Made by a program: the position numbers and the translations under genes. A stretch of DNA of 64,000 nucleotides from Artemisia argyi (lineage: Eukaryota; Streptophyta; Magnoliopsida; Asterales; Asteraceae): positions 109,240,949 to 109,304,948 of the forward strand of contig CM060696.1 in the NCBI GenBank assembly GCA_030686995.1, read 5' to 3'. Below are positions 49,070 to 64,000 of the stretch, one piece after another (positions within the stretch are counted from its first letter, which is position 1; every line of letters begins with the position of its first letter). The notes below the pieces were generated by a model. That model saw only the letters and a list, made by a program, of their open reading frames with translations, searched no databases and was not told the DNA's origin.

Positions 49070-49358
49070 CAAGATCAAAGTTCTTTCAGAATGACATTAT
49101 TTGTTATAGAAGGATCAACTTGTAAAGCCTAATGATCGTTCACTCTTTCTAATTATATAGCAGTTATATCACTTACAGAAGCATGTCAGAGCTAAATCGG
49201 ACTTATGGTATCAAAGAATGTTTTATAGTAGAAGTTAAAATAAGTTGGCCTGGCTTCATGAATGTAGGAGTTTAATAACCTCTTCATGAGTCCGTATACT
49301 AAAATTGACAGTCATGTAATAGCCTGATTGTTGCCTAGTGGTGCTTGTACCTATAACT

Positions 49359-49516
49359 TTTTCCTTTTCTTGGATTGTTAACAGGTCCAAAACCTTTCGG
49401 CCTCTTTGGTTCGATTGGCTGAATGACCCTAGCTATGTCTGCTTGTAAAACTTGTTTGTAAATTGTTTCTTCTTCTAGCTTCTTGCTAGTTCAATAAAAT
49501 CGCCGTTAAAAAAAAG
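49359..49516 (+). mobile_element. 5'-truncated LINE
   Basis: The segment ends in GCTTCTTGCTAGTTCAATAA, a CGCCGTT word and an A tail (49508-49515), the usual 3' end of plant L1-type LINEs. It is flanked by an exact 9 bp duplication CCTATAACT (49350-49358, 49517-49525). Only about 150 bp of 3' UTR were copied. Confidence 0.8.
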
Positions 49517-49755
49517 CCTATAACTAGCATGCAAATGGTTAAAAATGTGACCTGGAATAATATAGTAACAAGAAGTAATATAAGAACTAGGGATGTCTTC
49601 TTTATGTTAATCGCACATTTTTGTTAAGTGTGCAACAATGCAACATATCCACCAAAATGGGTACAAGGGTTTTCTTGGGTGATTAAACCAAATAAACGCT
49701 CATATAACCATCAAAACCTACAATAGAAAAGAATGCTCAACACTTAGTAGGCTTC

Positions 49756-52700
49756 TGTAAATGTTTGAGAATTCTGCACTTTATAAGAATAAAAGTAGCA
49801 GCTGGTTGCTGATATATATTGATAGTGAAAGTAAAGTGAAAACTGAAATTGAAGTCTGGAGTGATATATTCCAGCTTCATATTGAACTTCTATTTATAGG
49901 CTTTCAAAACTTAGTACATAGACTTTACTTTGCTTCTAAGTATTCTTAGTAAGCAATGACTTAATAGCTAAGACTTGTAGATATTTAAGTATTCTTGACA
50001 AGTAAGAATACTTCTTAGCTAAGGTTAAGAGATAAGGATACTTAATAGTGAAGTATCCTTCATGACTAAGATAACAAAATATCTTCTAGATATTATTTTA
50101 CAACAAACAATCTTAGATATTTTAACACTCCTCCTTAAGATTGTTGTTTGATGTCATAAGCTGAACTTTGAAGTAATTTAGCTTCTTTCCGGTAATTGAC
50201 TTTGTAAGCATATATGCTAGTTGAGTTTCAGATGTGCAATACTTCATCTTGACTTCTCCATTCTTCTCAGCTTCTCGAATGGCATGATACTTGACATTTA
50301 TATGCTTTGTTCTTCCATGTTGAACGGGATTTTCTGCTATAGCAATAGCAGACTTGTTATCACAGTAGATCACAGTTGGACCTTCTTGTGTTAGCTCCAA
50401 ATCGGACAACAATTTTCTAATCCAAATAGCATGATTTACAGCACCCGCAACAGCTATATATTCTGCTTCTACAGAAGATTGTGCGACAACGCCTTGCTTT
50501 TTGGAGTTCCAACAAAATACACCCAAACCAAGAGTAAAAATATAACCACAAGTACTTTTTGAGTCATCAATGCTTCCGGCCCAACCACTATCATCATATC
50601 CTTCAAGTATCACATCTTTGTTTCTTTCGAACATAATTCCAAGATTTAGAGAACCTTTCACATATCTTAAGACTCTCTTTGCAGCTCCCAAATGAGAACT
50701 AGACGGTTCAGTCATAAACCTTGATAGAAAACTGGCTGCAAAGGTTAAATCTGGTCTTGAGATTGTTAAGTAAAGTAGGCTCCCAACAATACTTTTATAT
50801 CGCGTTGGATTTAGAAGTTTCTTTCCATATTCTTTTGACAACTTGCACTTGTAGACTAGTGGCGAAGCAACTGGTTTGCATAAGAACATCTTGAATTTCT
50901 TGAGCATATCACTAGCATACTTTTTTTGAGAAATATGAACACCGTTAGGTAGTTGCGTGATTTCCATGCCCAGAAAATAGGATACTAGTCCCAAATCTGA
51001 CATATCAAATTCAGATTCCATTTGTTTCTTAAATTGTGCAACAAGATCATCGTTGCTTCTAATCACAAGTAAGTCGTCAACATAAAGAGAGATAATCAGC
51101 CTCTCTTGAGAATTAAATTGCTTGACATAAAGAGTTGACTCACTTGAGCTCCTCCTGAAGTTATGATTCAGCAAATGAGCATCGATCTTTGCATACCACG
51201 CCCTTGGTGCTTGCTTAAGACCATAAAGTGCCTTGTAGAGTCGATAAACTTTTTCTTCTTGACCGACTACTTCAAAACCTTCAGGCTGTCTTACATAAAT
51301 CTCCTCCTCAAGTTCACCATTGAGAAATGCAGATTTGACATCAAGATGGTGAATCTTCCAATTTCGTTGGGCAGCCATAGCTAATAATAACTTGATTGTA
51401 TCATGACGAGCAACGGGAGCAAAAGTGTCACCGAAATCTACACCAGCAACCTGAGAATAACCTTTCATGACCAATCTTGCTTTATGCTTGTAAATTGATC
51501 CGTCAGGCAGAAATTTGGTTTTGTAGACCCACTTCACACCTATTGCATTTTTCCCTTCTAACAAGTCAACAAGCTTCCATGTCTTGTTTTTCATGATCAT
51601 TTCAAGTTCAGCTTTCATTGCATCAATCCATTGAGAATGTTTTGAGGCATCCAAATAGCTTTTAGGTTCAGTAACAGAATTACACGACTCGTAAACATCA
51701 ACAAGCGGTCTTGTTCTTAACACATCAGTGTCAGTTGTATCTTCAATATCAAATTCGGGAATATCAACTTCATCATGACGTGTTTCTTCTGAAAACATAT
51801 CTACATGCCTTTTAACTTCCGCATTCCAGTCCTAGTAGGCTCCTTCATCGAAAGTCACATCTCTACTAATTGCAATTTTACTATCAGTGAGATCATAAAT
51901 TCTGTATCCTTTTGACTCTGTTGCATAACCGACAAATATCCCTTTTTTGGCTTTTGCATCAATCTTTGATCTTTTGATGTCTGGAATGTGATAATAAGGG
52001 ATAGAACCGAAGATTTTTAAGTGTTGAATTGACGGTTTGATTCCCGACCAAGCTTCAATTGGAGTCTTACCCCTCACGGCTTTTGTTGCTAATCTGTTCA
52101 GCAAATATACAGATGTAGCTACCGCCTCGGCCCAAAATGTCTTTGGCAATTTCTTCTCGAACAACATTGATCTCGCCATCTCTATAACTGTTCTGTTCTT
52201 TCTTTCAGAAACACCGGTTTGTTGAGGCGAGTATGGAACTGTAACTTGGTGAATTACTCCTTCTTGTCGAAGGAATTCTTCAAACTCGTTTGATGTATAT
52301 TCTCCACCATTATCGGTTCTCAGAATACGCAAAGTACTGCCGCTTTGTACTTCAACAAGTTTCTTGAAACTTTTAAAGATTGAAAATACCAAAGCTTTGC
52401 TGTTAAGAAAATAAACCTAGCACATTCTGGTATAATCGTCAATGAAAAGAACAAAATATTTATTACCGCTCCAAGATGGTGTAGACATAGGACCACAAAT
52501 ATCAGAATGAACAATTTCTAACTTGTGGGTGGCTCTCGTCACACCAGCTTTTGAGAAGGGCAACCTGCGACTTTTCCCCAGTTCACAACCTTCACCCTTA
52601 GAATCAACTTCGCTGATGGGAGGCATATCTTTCACCAATTGAGTAGTATACATATGCTTAAGTGTTCTGTAATTGAAGTGGCCAAATCTTTTGTGCCATT

Positions 52701-54579
52701 TCATACTATCATCTTCAGTAACACTAAAAGCACTAGTATTTGCTACATCAAACTTCAAATAATATATTATTTACCATATCAAGGCTAGCTATTTCAGTAT
52801 CACTAGAATTAGTGATAACGCATCGCGAGTCCTTCTTAAAATTAACACCATAGCCATTCTTTATCATTTGTGGCACACTTAACATATTTTGATCAAGTTC
52901 AGGCACATATAAGACTCTAGAAATGTATTTGGTACCTTTCTTTGTGTTGATAGCTATAGTACCTCTTCCTTTTGCTCGAGCATAATATCCATCTCCCAAA
53001 TTCACTCTTGGGTTGTCTGTGGTGTCGAGACTAATAAAGAAAGACCTTTCTGGAGTCATATGACTTGTGCATCCACTATCCAAAAGCCAAGTAAGGTTGT
53101 CCGGATGTTTATCAAGATGCGACACCATGAACAAGTGTTCATCATCAACCTGATCTTCTTCGGAAACATTTGCTTGGTGATTTCTTCGTATGCTGCTTCG
53201 AGTTTTCTTTGTTCTACAATACTTCTCGACATGTCCAAACTTATTGCAAAAGTTGCACTTGAAGTTTGGTTTATCTTTGAACCAACAATCAGCTTCTTGA
53301 TGGTTCGCATTTTGACAAATATTACATAAAATACCTTTCTTTAGTGTTGAAGAAGAGTTTTGGGAGGTAGAACTTTTGTTGTTTCCTTTGTTGAAACTTC
53401 CTCTTTTGGAAGTGTTCTGTTTGGAATTTCCTGCCTTGTTACTTTTAGAAAATACTCTAAAAGCACCTTCAGCTTTCTCCTCTGATCTAACAGAAACTCT
53501 TTGCTCTTGTGCTTGGAGTTTACTAGTTAGTTCAGAAACTGTAAGCGTATTGAGGTCACATGACTCTTCTATGGCAGAAATTTTTGCTTCAAACTTTGAA
53601 GGAACGCTAATCATCATCTTCTCCACTACTTTCTGGTCTTTCACAACTTCTCCATGAAGTCTCATTTGATTAACCACGTCCATCATCCTTGCTGAGTAAT
53701 CTTTCACCAGCTCGTCGTCTTTCATTCTTAATAATTCAAACTCTCTTTTGAGAGTTAATAATCTGACAGCTTTTACTCTATCAGTACCTTCAAAGGTTTC
53801 TTGGAGTTTATCCCACACAGCTTTTGGTGTCTCAAAGTCCATTATGGAGGTGAAAATTGGATCGGCGATACCTGAATGCAAACAGGTTAGTGCCTTGTCC
53901 TTCTTTAGCGACTCAGTCTCGAAAGTTCTTAACTGAGCAACTGTTGCATTGTCTCCGAGTGCCGGAGGACTTTCATCAGTCTCTACAACCTCCATAAACC
54001 TTGAGATTTCAAATATGTTTTCATTTTTACTGCCCAAATATGATAATGCACTCCAGAAAATATTGGAATTGCAGGAGCAGTAGATGCACTAGATGCCATG
54101 TCTAGGCTGAATTTTTCTTGAATCTCGAAGGTGTTTTACTTGAGTAATAGCACAACCCCTTAAGAAAAGAAGCTCTGATACCACTGTAAATGTTTCAGAA
54201 TTCTGCACTTTATAAGAATAAAAGTAGCAGTAGCTGGTTGCTGATATATATTGATAGTGAAAGTAAAGTGAAAACTGAAATTGAAGTCCGGAGTGATATA
54301 TTCCAGCTTCATATTGAAATTCTATTTATAGGCTTTGAAAACTTAGTACATAGACTTTACTCTGCTTCTAAGTATTCTTAGTAAGCAATGACTTAATAGC
54401 TAAGACTTGTAGATATTTAAGTATTCTTGACAAGTAAGAATACTTCTTAGCTAAGGTTACTAAATATCTAATATCTTTAAGAGATAAGGATACTTAATAG
54501 TGAAGTATCCTTCATGACTAAGATAATAAAATATCTTCTAGATATTATTTTACAACAAACAATTTTAGATATTTTAACA
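49756..54579 (-). mobile_element. Ty1/copia retrotransposon between GLR copies B and C
   Basis: LTRs are 49756-50127 (372 bp) and 54185-54579 (395 bp), with ends TGTAAATG and TTTAACA; they differ by few bases and a ~20 bp indel near 54460. On the minus strand the primer site TGGTATCAGAGC (54183-54172, initiator tRNA-Met) follows the 5' LTR and the polypurine tract AAGGAGGAG (about 50137-50128) precedes the 3' LTR. No target duplication is visible (GCTTC against TCTAC). Confidence 0.93.
50122..54099 (-). pseudogene. Copia gag-pol polyprotein, lightly broken
   Basis: ATG at 54099-54097 opens gag, which shifts frame near 54000. Then come two zinc knuckles (CNICQNANHQEADC and CNFCNKFGHVEKYC), the protease motif LDSGCTSHM, a frameshift near 52750, integrase (HHCC zone KWHKRFGH, with the first Cys of the CxxC pair replaced by Gly in GEGCELGK; core DICGP, RTDNGGEY, ERKNR), stops at 52419-52417 and 51834-51832, then an intact 558-codon RT plus RNase H frame (LYGLKQAPRAWY, SLYVDDLLV, VEAEYIA, YCDNKSAIAIA). 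The last frame ends at 50122, five bases inside the LTR. It is not autonomous as it stands. Confidence 0.93.
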
Positions 54580-54978
54580 TCTACATGTTAGTTTAATATC
54601 TGTTTATCTATATCTTGATTTGTATGTTTTTTCTTTTCTGATCTCGAAGACCTTGTTCTGTATTCCTATGTTGGATCTTGATGCGTTTATCTTTTAAGTA
54701 TCTTATCCCAATATGCAATTTAGTTCCAACATATTTGTTTGGTCTGAACTTGTATATGCACGTGAGTATTGATTGGAAACAGACAAAACGTATAAACGAG
54801 TCAAACATGGAATGACTATATATCTAGTATGGAACTTATGGCATGATTTCTAAAGCCGTAACACAATCAGTTTGTTAGCAAGAGAAATATGCTTGTGGCC
54901 ATTTGGGTTAGTATATTCAGAGTAATATAATTATCTATAATGTAAAGTTCATATGTTTCCCTTGTTAAGATGGAATGC

Positions 54979-55057
54979 AAACCATCAATAGGAATTCCCA
55001 ACTGCTGCCATGAAGACGATTGATGCTTTCCATTCATGATGCAAACGTGAAGTGATC
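54979..55057 (+). pseudogene. Relic of a GLR first exon
   Basis: The words ACCATCAAT-GGAA, CTGCCATGAAG, and CTTTCCATTCATGATGCAAA followed by CGTGAAGTG match GLR-B exon 1 in order (ACCATCAATGGAAGAG, GCAATGAAGGCTGC, CTTTCCGTTCATGATACAAA then CTTCACTGG). The middle of the exon is deleted. This suggests a fourth copy once stood between B and C. Confidence 0.6.
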
Positions 55058-56149
55058 TTTAAGAAATTGATGGAGGCCCGTACATAAACTCTAACCCTTT
55101 TTAAATCTTAAAAATATTTATCATTAACTTTTGTCTTCTTGGTTGTAACTGTTGTATCATTGGCATGAGTAGTTAGTCATAAATGGAAAGGACAAGGGAT
55201 GGGGAACAAAGGAAGTTGATCATGGGTCATCCTCACTCCCATCTGCTGTTGGTGAGGAAGAGAAGCAGCAGTCAACTTTGGCCTTTGGGTGTTCATAAAA
55301 TACGATGGGCGAAAATGTGATATGAACTAGATCGATAAAAGAGATGAAAATAGCGAATAAACAAGATTAATGGTCTATTTTGATGAGATAAACCAACCTC
55401 CCAATGGTTTATATTAGTGAGATAAACCGACTCCCCAATTGATAACCAGATCAATTACTTCATATTCAAGATAATGAAAGTTACAATCCCATAATGCCCT
55501 AATAATAAAAGAGAACCAAGTCCTAATAGTAGTAGGATAAGTAAAATACTTGCACAATCGTAATGAAACTGCAACACTTAATATTTATCTAAATATAACT
55601 CAAATAACGAAATAATAATATGATTCATATCAAAATGTGAAGAATTTATTGAGTTGATTTGAACAGTTGGATCCCAGAAAAGTAGAGAACAGAAGTTGCT
55701 ATATATATAGGCTAGTTATAATGCCCGCGCACGCGCGGGTTTTTTAAAATTTTTTGAATCATATATTTTTATTTATTAAAAAACAAATAATTTAATCTTT
55801 GTTTTGTTTGATTTATGATGTTTAATTATAGGTTTTTATTATTAAAGATAATTATTTAAAAATTTTAATCCTATTATTAATTGCATCTTATCTATATTTT
55901 TTGTATTTATCTTCTAATTGTGTTAATTGCATCTTATCTATATTTTTTGTACTTATCTTCTACTTGTGTTATCGATAAATATAAAATGTTACCTAATAAG
56001 AAAATAATCTTTTTTTTAAATACAATATATTATTACTAAATAAGGTATGAATGCATTTTTTTGAAATGGAAAATTCCCAATAGCTGTTTTGTTTTATTAT
56101 ATAAAAGATGACTGCACTTGAGGTTCATAAGCAACAAGATTTAGAGGTA
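55058..56149. other. Spacer, no gene recognised
   Basis: AT-rich. A GC-rich dispersed-repeat word, GCCCGCGCACGCGCGGGT (about 55722-55741), is the only landmark and can form a GC stem. Confidence 0.45.
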
Positions 56150-56769
56150 GAGTAGAAACTCTATAATATAATACACTTTGGACCACCAAAATTTATTAAT
56201 TAAAAGAGTTATTAATTAATTGATAAATTAATAATTATTAATTTATATATTAATTAATATTTTATTAATTTATAGTAGAATACTTAGTTTACAAACACCT
56301 TTCAAGCTTCCACTTAATTATTGTATACAATGCATGTATATCAAATGAACGGTCCAATTTGAAAGAAACCTTCAATCTCCCACCTTATTATGCTTCTTGT
56401 GTTCAATGTATCACTTTATGGACATTAACAATTTCTTGTTGAGCTATGAGAAAACAACACTAGAAGTTCTTACCATGCTAAGGAAAATTAGAGACGAGAT
56501 TCAAGGGGAAATTGATTTCAACAAAAAAATAAAAGACAATTGAGTCATTTTTCAAGAAACCTTCATAAGTCATTCATGTAATATGCTATATATAAGGAAT
56601 TATTAATTTATATTTTATATGGGGTCTAAAGAAATTATCAAAAATGTATTATCTTATAATTTTAGCGAATTATTAATTTAGCACCCTATCCCCGAGTCGG
56701 GACCGGCAAAAAATATTATCTTAGAGAGTTTATTAAATAATCGAGTATTAATTTATCGAGTTTCTACTG
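56150..56769. mobile_element. pogo/Emigrant-like MITE
   Basis: The 620 bp element has ends GAGTAGAAACTCTATAA and the complement of ATCGAGTTTCTACTG, with TA on both sides (56148-56149, 56770-56771). AGTAGAAACTC-TATAAATTAATA ends are typical of the plant pogo-like Lemi1/Emigrant group. It is AT-rich with no transposase. Confidence 0.65.
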
Positions 56770-56866
56770 TAATATTTATATTATAGGTATCTTTATAAAG
56801 TTTAATATGTGATGATTTAAAGGTTTAAATGGCTAATTTATAATGAAAAAAAGACACGGTTGATTA

Positions 56867-56902
56867 GCATCTTTTTGGCAGCATTAACAAGTAAACCACC
56901 TC
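56867..56902 (+). promoter_or_regulatory. Conserved upstream block, GLR copy C
   Basis: AGCATCTTTTTGGCAGCATT then AACAAGTAAACCACCT, about 225 bp before the start. The B/C-specific stretch CCTTACAGATTTGAGAGGGT recurs at about 57001-57020. Confidence 0.6.
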
Positions 56903-57127
56903 ATGTAAAGCTTAATTATGCGTGTTCAATTTTTTATGTAAAACTTGTTGAGAAGGTTATTGTCTTTTAGAACAATGCATACATAAATTTTAAGTTTATT
57001 CCTTACAGATTTGAGAGGGTTTATGCCAACTTTTCTTGCTGAATATAATATCAATCTACGCCTATTTGTATCCATTCTATTTGGAGAACAACGTGGTTGT
57101 TGTCTTATTAACTGAAACAATATAATT

Positions 57128-60346
<3,219 letters not shown>

Positions 60347-60777
60347 TTGTAGAGTGGGAGAGCACGGCTAAATGAATACAAGTCCATATACAGCGCTAAA
60401 ATGTATAGAAGATAATTGCGGTATGAGTTGTATATATATAAACACAACATAACAGAACATGGTAAGTAAACAGTTATTGATACTGATGAAAACTAAATAG
60501 TACGTGTGTAGTATTTGTTGACTTCGAAGTAATATATGAAGTCTGAAATCCACTGACCAATTGAATAAACGATAGAAATGTTACTCAACGAATCAAGTTT
60601 CTATACAGCATATATATAGTTTTACTTCAAAGTAATAATAGTGTGAAGCATAAAACACTCCTAAGAATTAAGTTTCTATGGATAAGACTGGCTTTTAAGG
60701 AGTCTGTACGTGTGTGGATCAAAGTTCTTCCAAAATGACAGTGTTTGTTATGGAAAGGATCTAGTGAAGCCTAATAG
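60347..60777 (+). other. GLR-C 3' flank
   Basis: The 3' flank of copy B (ATCAAAGTTCTTTCAGAATG, 49074 onward) recurs here as ATCAAAGTTCTTCCAAAATG but only from 60718, so about 370 bp unknown sequence separates it from the stop codon in copy C. The shared part ends at 60775 where the next LTR begins. Confidence 0.55.
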
Positions 60778-61487
60778 TGTAATGATAATGAAACCCCCAA
60801 TGTGTTGGAGGTTATGAGCCCAGAACAGGGTGAAGATAATCAATGCCCTAACTACGTACCAATGAATGGTTACCGGATATCACTTGGAATCGTGTTATCA
60901 CTTTCCAAAGTAAACTATTCGACCCTAAGGCCTGGGTATCACGAATATCTACTTGGGATAAGACCAAATGTTTGTTAATGATTTAGGCACAAATCAATAA
61001 CCCTTTGCGTTTTAGTGTTATGTGTTTTCTGTGTATTCTTCATGCATGATCTGATATCCTCTTAAATAGGAGAATACTCATAGCTAGTCAAATGGAATTA
61101 TGAGAATTAATCGGCCCATTAATCTCCACATAATTGCCCCCATTATAGCAAAAAATAGTGGTTACATGACCAATTAAACGTGGTCATAAGTGTAGATATA
61201 ACTATCATTTGAATAGGTCAAATCAGTTATATTCACATCAGCACCTACTTAACACTAGCAGCAGAATCACTGCTCAGCAGAGTCATACTACTAGTAGCAG
61301 GAACCACTAGCAGCAGGATCCTGATACTAGCAGCAGGATCCACTATCAGCAGAAACCAACACTAGCAGCAGAATCCTGCACAACCACTATTGAGTCAGGG
61401 TAATCAGGGACTTGATGGGTGTACACTCCGTACCTCCTGACCCATTGCCAAGTTTGGACTGAACCCTCAAGTGTACTAAATTTTCCA
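60778..61487 (-). repeat. 3' LTR of the right-hand copia element (probable)
   Basis: The left edge (TGTAATGATAATG) is where homology to the GLR-B flank stops. The right edge (TTTTCCA) follows, on the minus strand, a GGGGAGGATTCT purine tract (about 61499-61488). The segment contains 18-20 bp units CACTAGCAGCAGGATCC and variants (about 61253-61385). The partner LTR is outside the window, so limits are provisional. Confidence 0.5.
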
Positions 61488-62008
61488 AGAATCCTCCCCA
61501 AATTTAGTTCACTTCCTTTGCATGAAAATCAAACATTAAACAAAATATATGCATAAATGAAAATATCCTGAGGATTGAATTTCCATCTTAGTACATTACA
61601 CGTTCAAATATTCGAGAATCAGGGTGTTCTAAGAATTGAACCCTTCAACCCATTTGAATACCTGAAGATAAAATACACATACATTTTCAAACACTTCAAC
61701 GCTCTTGACACTATACAAGCCATGCGTCCATATCCAATTCATAAATGTTGTAAAAGCTAAAAGTCCATAGCTTCCTGAAGTAGCAAAACTTCAACATCCA
61801 AATAGGTGGTTCCTCTTTATTCATGCTCCTGCCAAGCACTTTTTCAAAGAAAATTAACCATTAAGAAGTAATGACTTCATCCTCCTTTCCAGCAGGTTCC
61901 AAGCACAAACCTTGGGATGTTTGTAAAACATGTGCTCCAGTACATTGAATGTTCAGCTTTCCACATTGAACTCAGCTCCCAAGTTTCCTCAGGAGGGAGT
62001 TGGGTGTC
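61488..62008 (-). other. Non-coding 3' part of the right-hand copia element
   Basis: No frame; lies between RNase H stop and the purine tract. GAGGGAGTTGGGTG (minus, about 61999-61986) is a second purine-rich word. Confidence 0.4.
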
Positions 62009-64000
62009 TTAACATTCAGTGACTAAGTTGGACTTTAAACCCATCCCTTTAGCAGACTTTATAACCAAGACTCTAGCAAGACCCTTCGTCAAGTGATCAG
62101 CTAAATTTTGTTGAGATCTAACAAACTCTATAGATACCACCCCATTCATGATAAGCTCACGAATCATGCTATGCCTAACACCTAAGTGTCTAGACTTCCC
62201 ATTGTACATCTGGCTATAAGCCTTTGCCAATGTAGCAGTACTATCACAACGGATAGAAATAGGTGCTATAGGTTTAGGCCACAATGGAATCTCAAGAAGC
62301 AAGTTTCTCAACCATTTAGCTTCTTTACCAGCAGCTGCTAAAGCCACAAATTCAGATTCCATTGTTGAACTGGTGATACAAGTTTGCTTCTTGGATGCCC
62401 AAGAAATTGCACCTCCACCAAGTAGGAATACCTGGTAGACGAATTGTCTTCAGTGTTACTGATCCAACTTGCATCAGTGTATTCTTCCAACACTGAAGGA
62501 TAACCAATATATGAGAGACTATAATCCATAGTTCTCTTTAAATACTTCAGTACCCTCTGAATTGCTTGCCAGTGCCACTGCAAAGGCAATATCAGGCCTT
62601 GTACAAGTCATGGCATACATCAGGCAACCAATCACCCTAGAATACTCAAGTTGAGATACAGCTTTGCCAGTATTAGGCATAAGCTTCTCAGTGGTATCCA
62701 TAGGAGTACTCACTGGAGTACACTCAAAGTAATTAAATTTCTTCAGTACCTTCTCAATATAATGAGACTGAGAAATTGATATACCATTACTTTCATGTTT
62801 GATCCTTATACCAAGGATAACATCAGCCTCCCCTATGTCCTTCATGGAGAACTTTGATGACAAAAATTCCTTTGTCAGGTCAACCTGATTTTGATCAGTG
62901 CCAAAGATCAGCATGTCATAAACATATAGACAAATGATGACTCCTTTACCAGATTCATCAAATTTGCTATATACACATTTGTCAGCCTAGTTAAGAACAT
63001 AACCATTAGATAAAACCACTTCATCAAATTTTTGATGTCATTGCTTAGGTGCCTATTTCAGTCCATATAAGGACTTAATCAGTTTACACACCTTGTTTTC
63101 ATTGCCAGGCAAGATGAAGCCCTGATGTTGGTTCATATAAACCTCCTCATCCAATTCACCATTCAAGAAAGCTGTCTTCACATCCATCTGATGAATAATC
63201 AGATTGTGAATTGATGCCAAAGCAATCAGCAGCCTGATGGTACTGATATGTGCCACAGGGGCATAAGTATCAAAGTAGTCTATCCCTGACTTTTGTCTAA
63301 AGCCCTGAATGACTAGTCTAGCCTTGAACTTTTCAATAGTTCCATCTACCTTCATTTTCCTTTTGAAAATCCATTTGCAACCAAGAGGTTTGCACCCTGG
63401 TGGTAGATCAACCAACACCCAAGTTTTGTTCCCCATGATGGAGTCAATCTCACCATTTATTGCTTCTTTCCAGAAAGCAACATCCTGGGACTTCATTGCT
63501 TCTTCAAATGTTTTGGGATCATCCTCAACAACGAAGCAATAGGAATATTGGTCAGAGACCTCATTCCTTGTGCCTTCAATTAAGTATAATTGAAACTCAG
63601 GTCCAAATGACTTTGGAGTCCTGATCCTTTTGCTCTTCCTGAGCTCAGGTTCAGGTTGTTGAACCACAACCTCATCCGGGGCCTGAGATGATAATTCATC
63701 AGGGACCTCTGATACACCAATGTCATCAGTTCCATTTGGAATCCTGTGACTTGGTCTAGGGACTGATGAGAATCTATTCTCATCAAATAGTGCATCCCTT
63801 GATTCAATTATTGAATTAATTGAAACATATTCATTAGGTACAATAACATAAAACCTGTATGCCTTAGAATGCTCAGCATATCCAACAAAGATGCATTCAA
63901 TGCCTCTTTCACCCAAAGTTTTCAACTTAGGATCAGGGAGTCTTACAACTGCCCTACAACCCCATACCCTGAGATAATTCAGGTTGGGTTTCCTTTTAGT
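62009..64000 (-). pseudogene. Ty1/copia pol relic at the right edge
   Basis: On the minus strand the end of integrase runs in from the window edge (63925 and beyond), followed by RT (63925-63053: FEEAMKSQD, NKTWVLVDLPPGCKPLGCKW, FDTYAPVA, MDVKTAFLNGELDEEVYM), RT end and connection (62914-62519), and RNase H (62589-62009: [28 protein letters not shown]). Stops occur at 63053, about 63038 and about 62988. The catalytic box reads LYVYDML, so the first Asp of YVDD is Tyr (62918-62920). The element is dead. Confidence 0.92.

Overview
The window is nuclear DNA of a flowering plant, most likely a eudicot and possibly a composite (Asteraceae); the family is inferred from retroelement flavour only. 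It is AT-rich, has intron-containing genes with GT-AG splice sites, and is full of plant-type LTR retrotransposons, MITEs and decayed transposases. I see no tRNA, rRNA or CRISPR array.

Left third (1-16230): a nest of LTR retrotransposons. An Athila-like Ty3/gypsy element (pol end at 1-1949, long non-coding tail, 3' LTR 4379-5720) abuts the gag gene of a second, minus-strand gypsy element (gag 5721-7036 plus 15561-15638, PBS, LTR 15688-16230). That gag is split by a young 8.5 kb element (7037-15560, target duplication GATAT). This inserted element has 3.1 kb LTRs, a primer site, a polypurine tract and a gag gene but no pol, which is the layout called TR-GAG.

16231-28900: a relic zone. It holds a broken minus-strand copia element (18588-20857), a broken PIF/Harbinger transposase gene (21022-22364) and a 3.3 kb hairpin-like element (25065-28392). 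The hairpin element has 124 bp terminal inverted repeats starting with GAG, a 10 bp target duplication, two arms of a 10/20 bp CGTTTT repeat, and a core of ATATCAC palindromes; it resembles a non-autonomous Mutator-like element. Two small MITE-like sequences follow.

28944-35113: an intact 15-exon gene for NOC4, a nucleolar protein of 40S ribosome assembly (576 aa predicted), with site II and telo-box motifs just upstream.

36018-60346: a tandem array of three glutamate receptor-like (GLR) channel genes, each with the same six-exon structure and an open frame (887, 897 and 896 aa predicted). A short block of upstream sequence is shared by all three. The first copy has a 5.4 kb intron 1 carrying a non-autonomous LTR element (TSD TATAG) and a hAT-type MITE (TSD CTCTTTTG). 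The second and third are close relatives, separated by a copia element (49756-54579), a shred of a fourth GLR first exon (54979-55057) and a pogo-like MITE. A truncated LINE lies downstream of copy two. A decayed minus-strand copia element (60778-64000) has inserted into the 3' flank of copy three.

The four host genes are probably the only functional loci. Everything else that I can identify is transposable-element sequence at different stages of decay.
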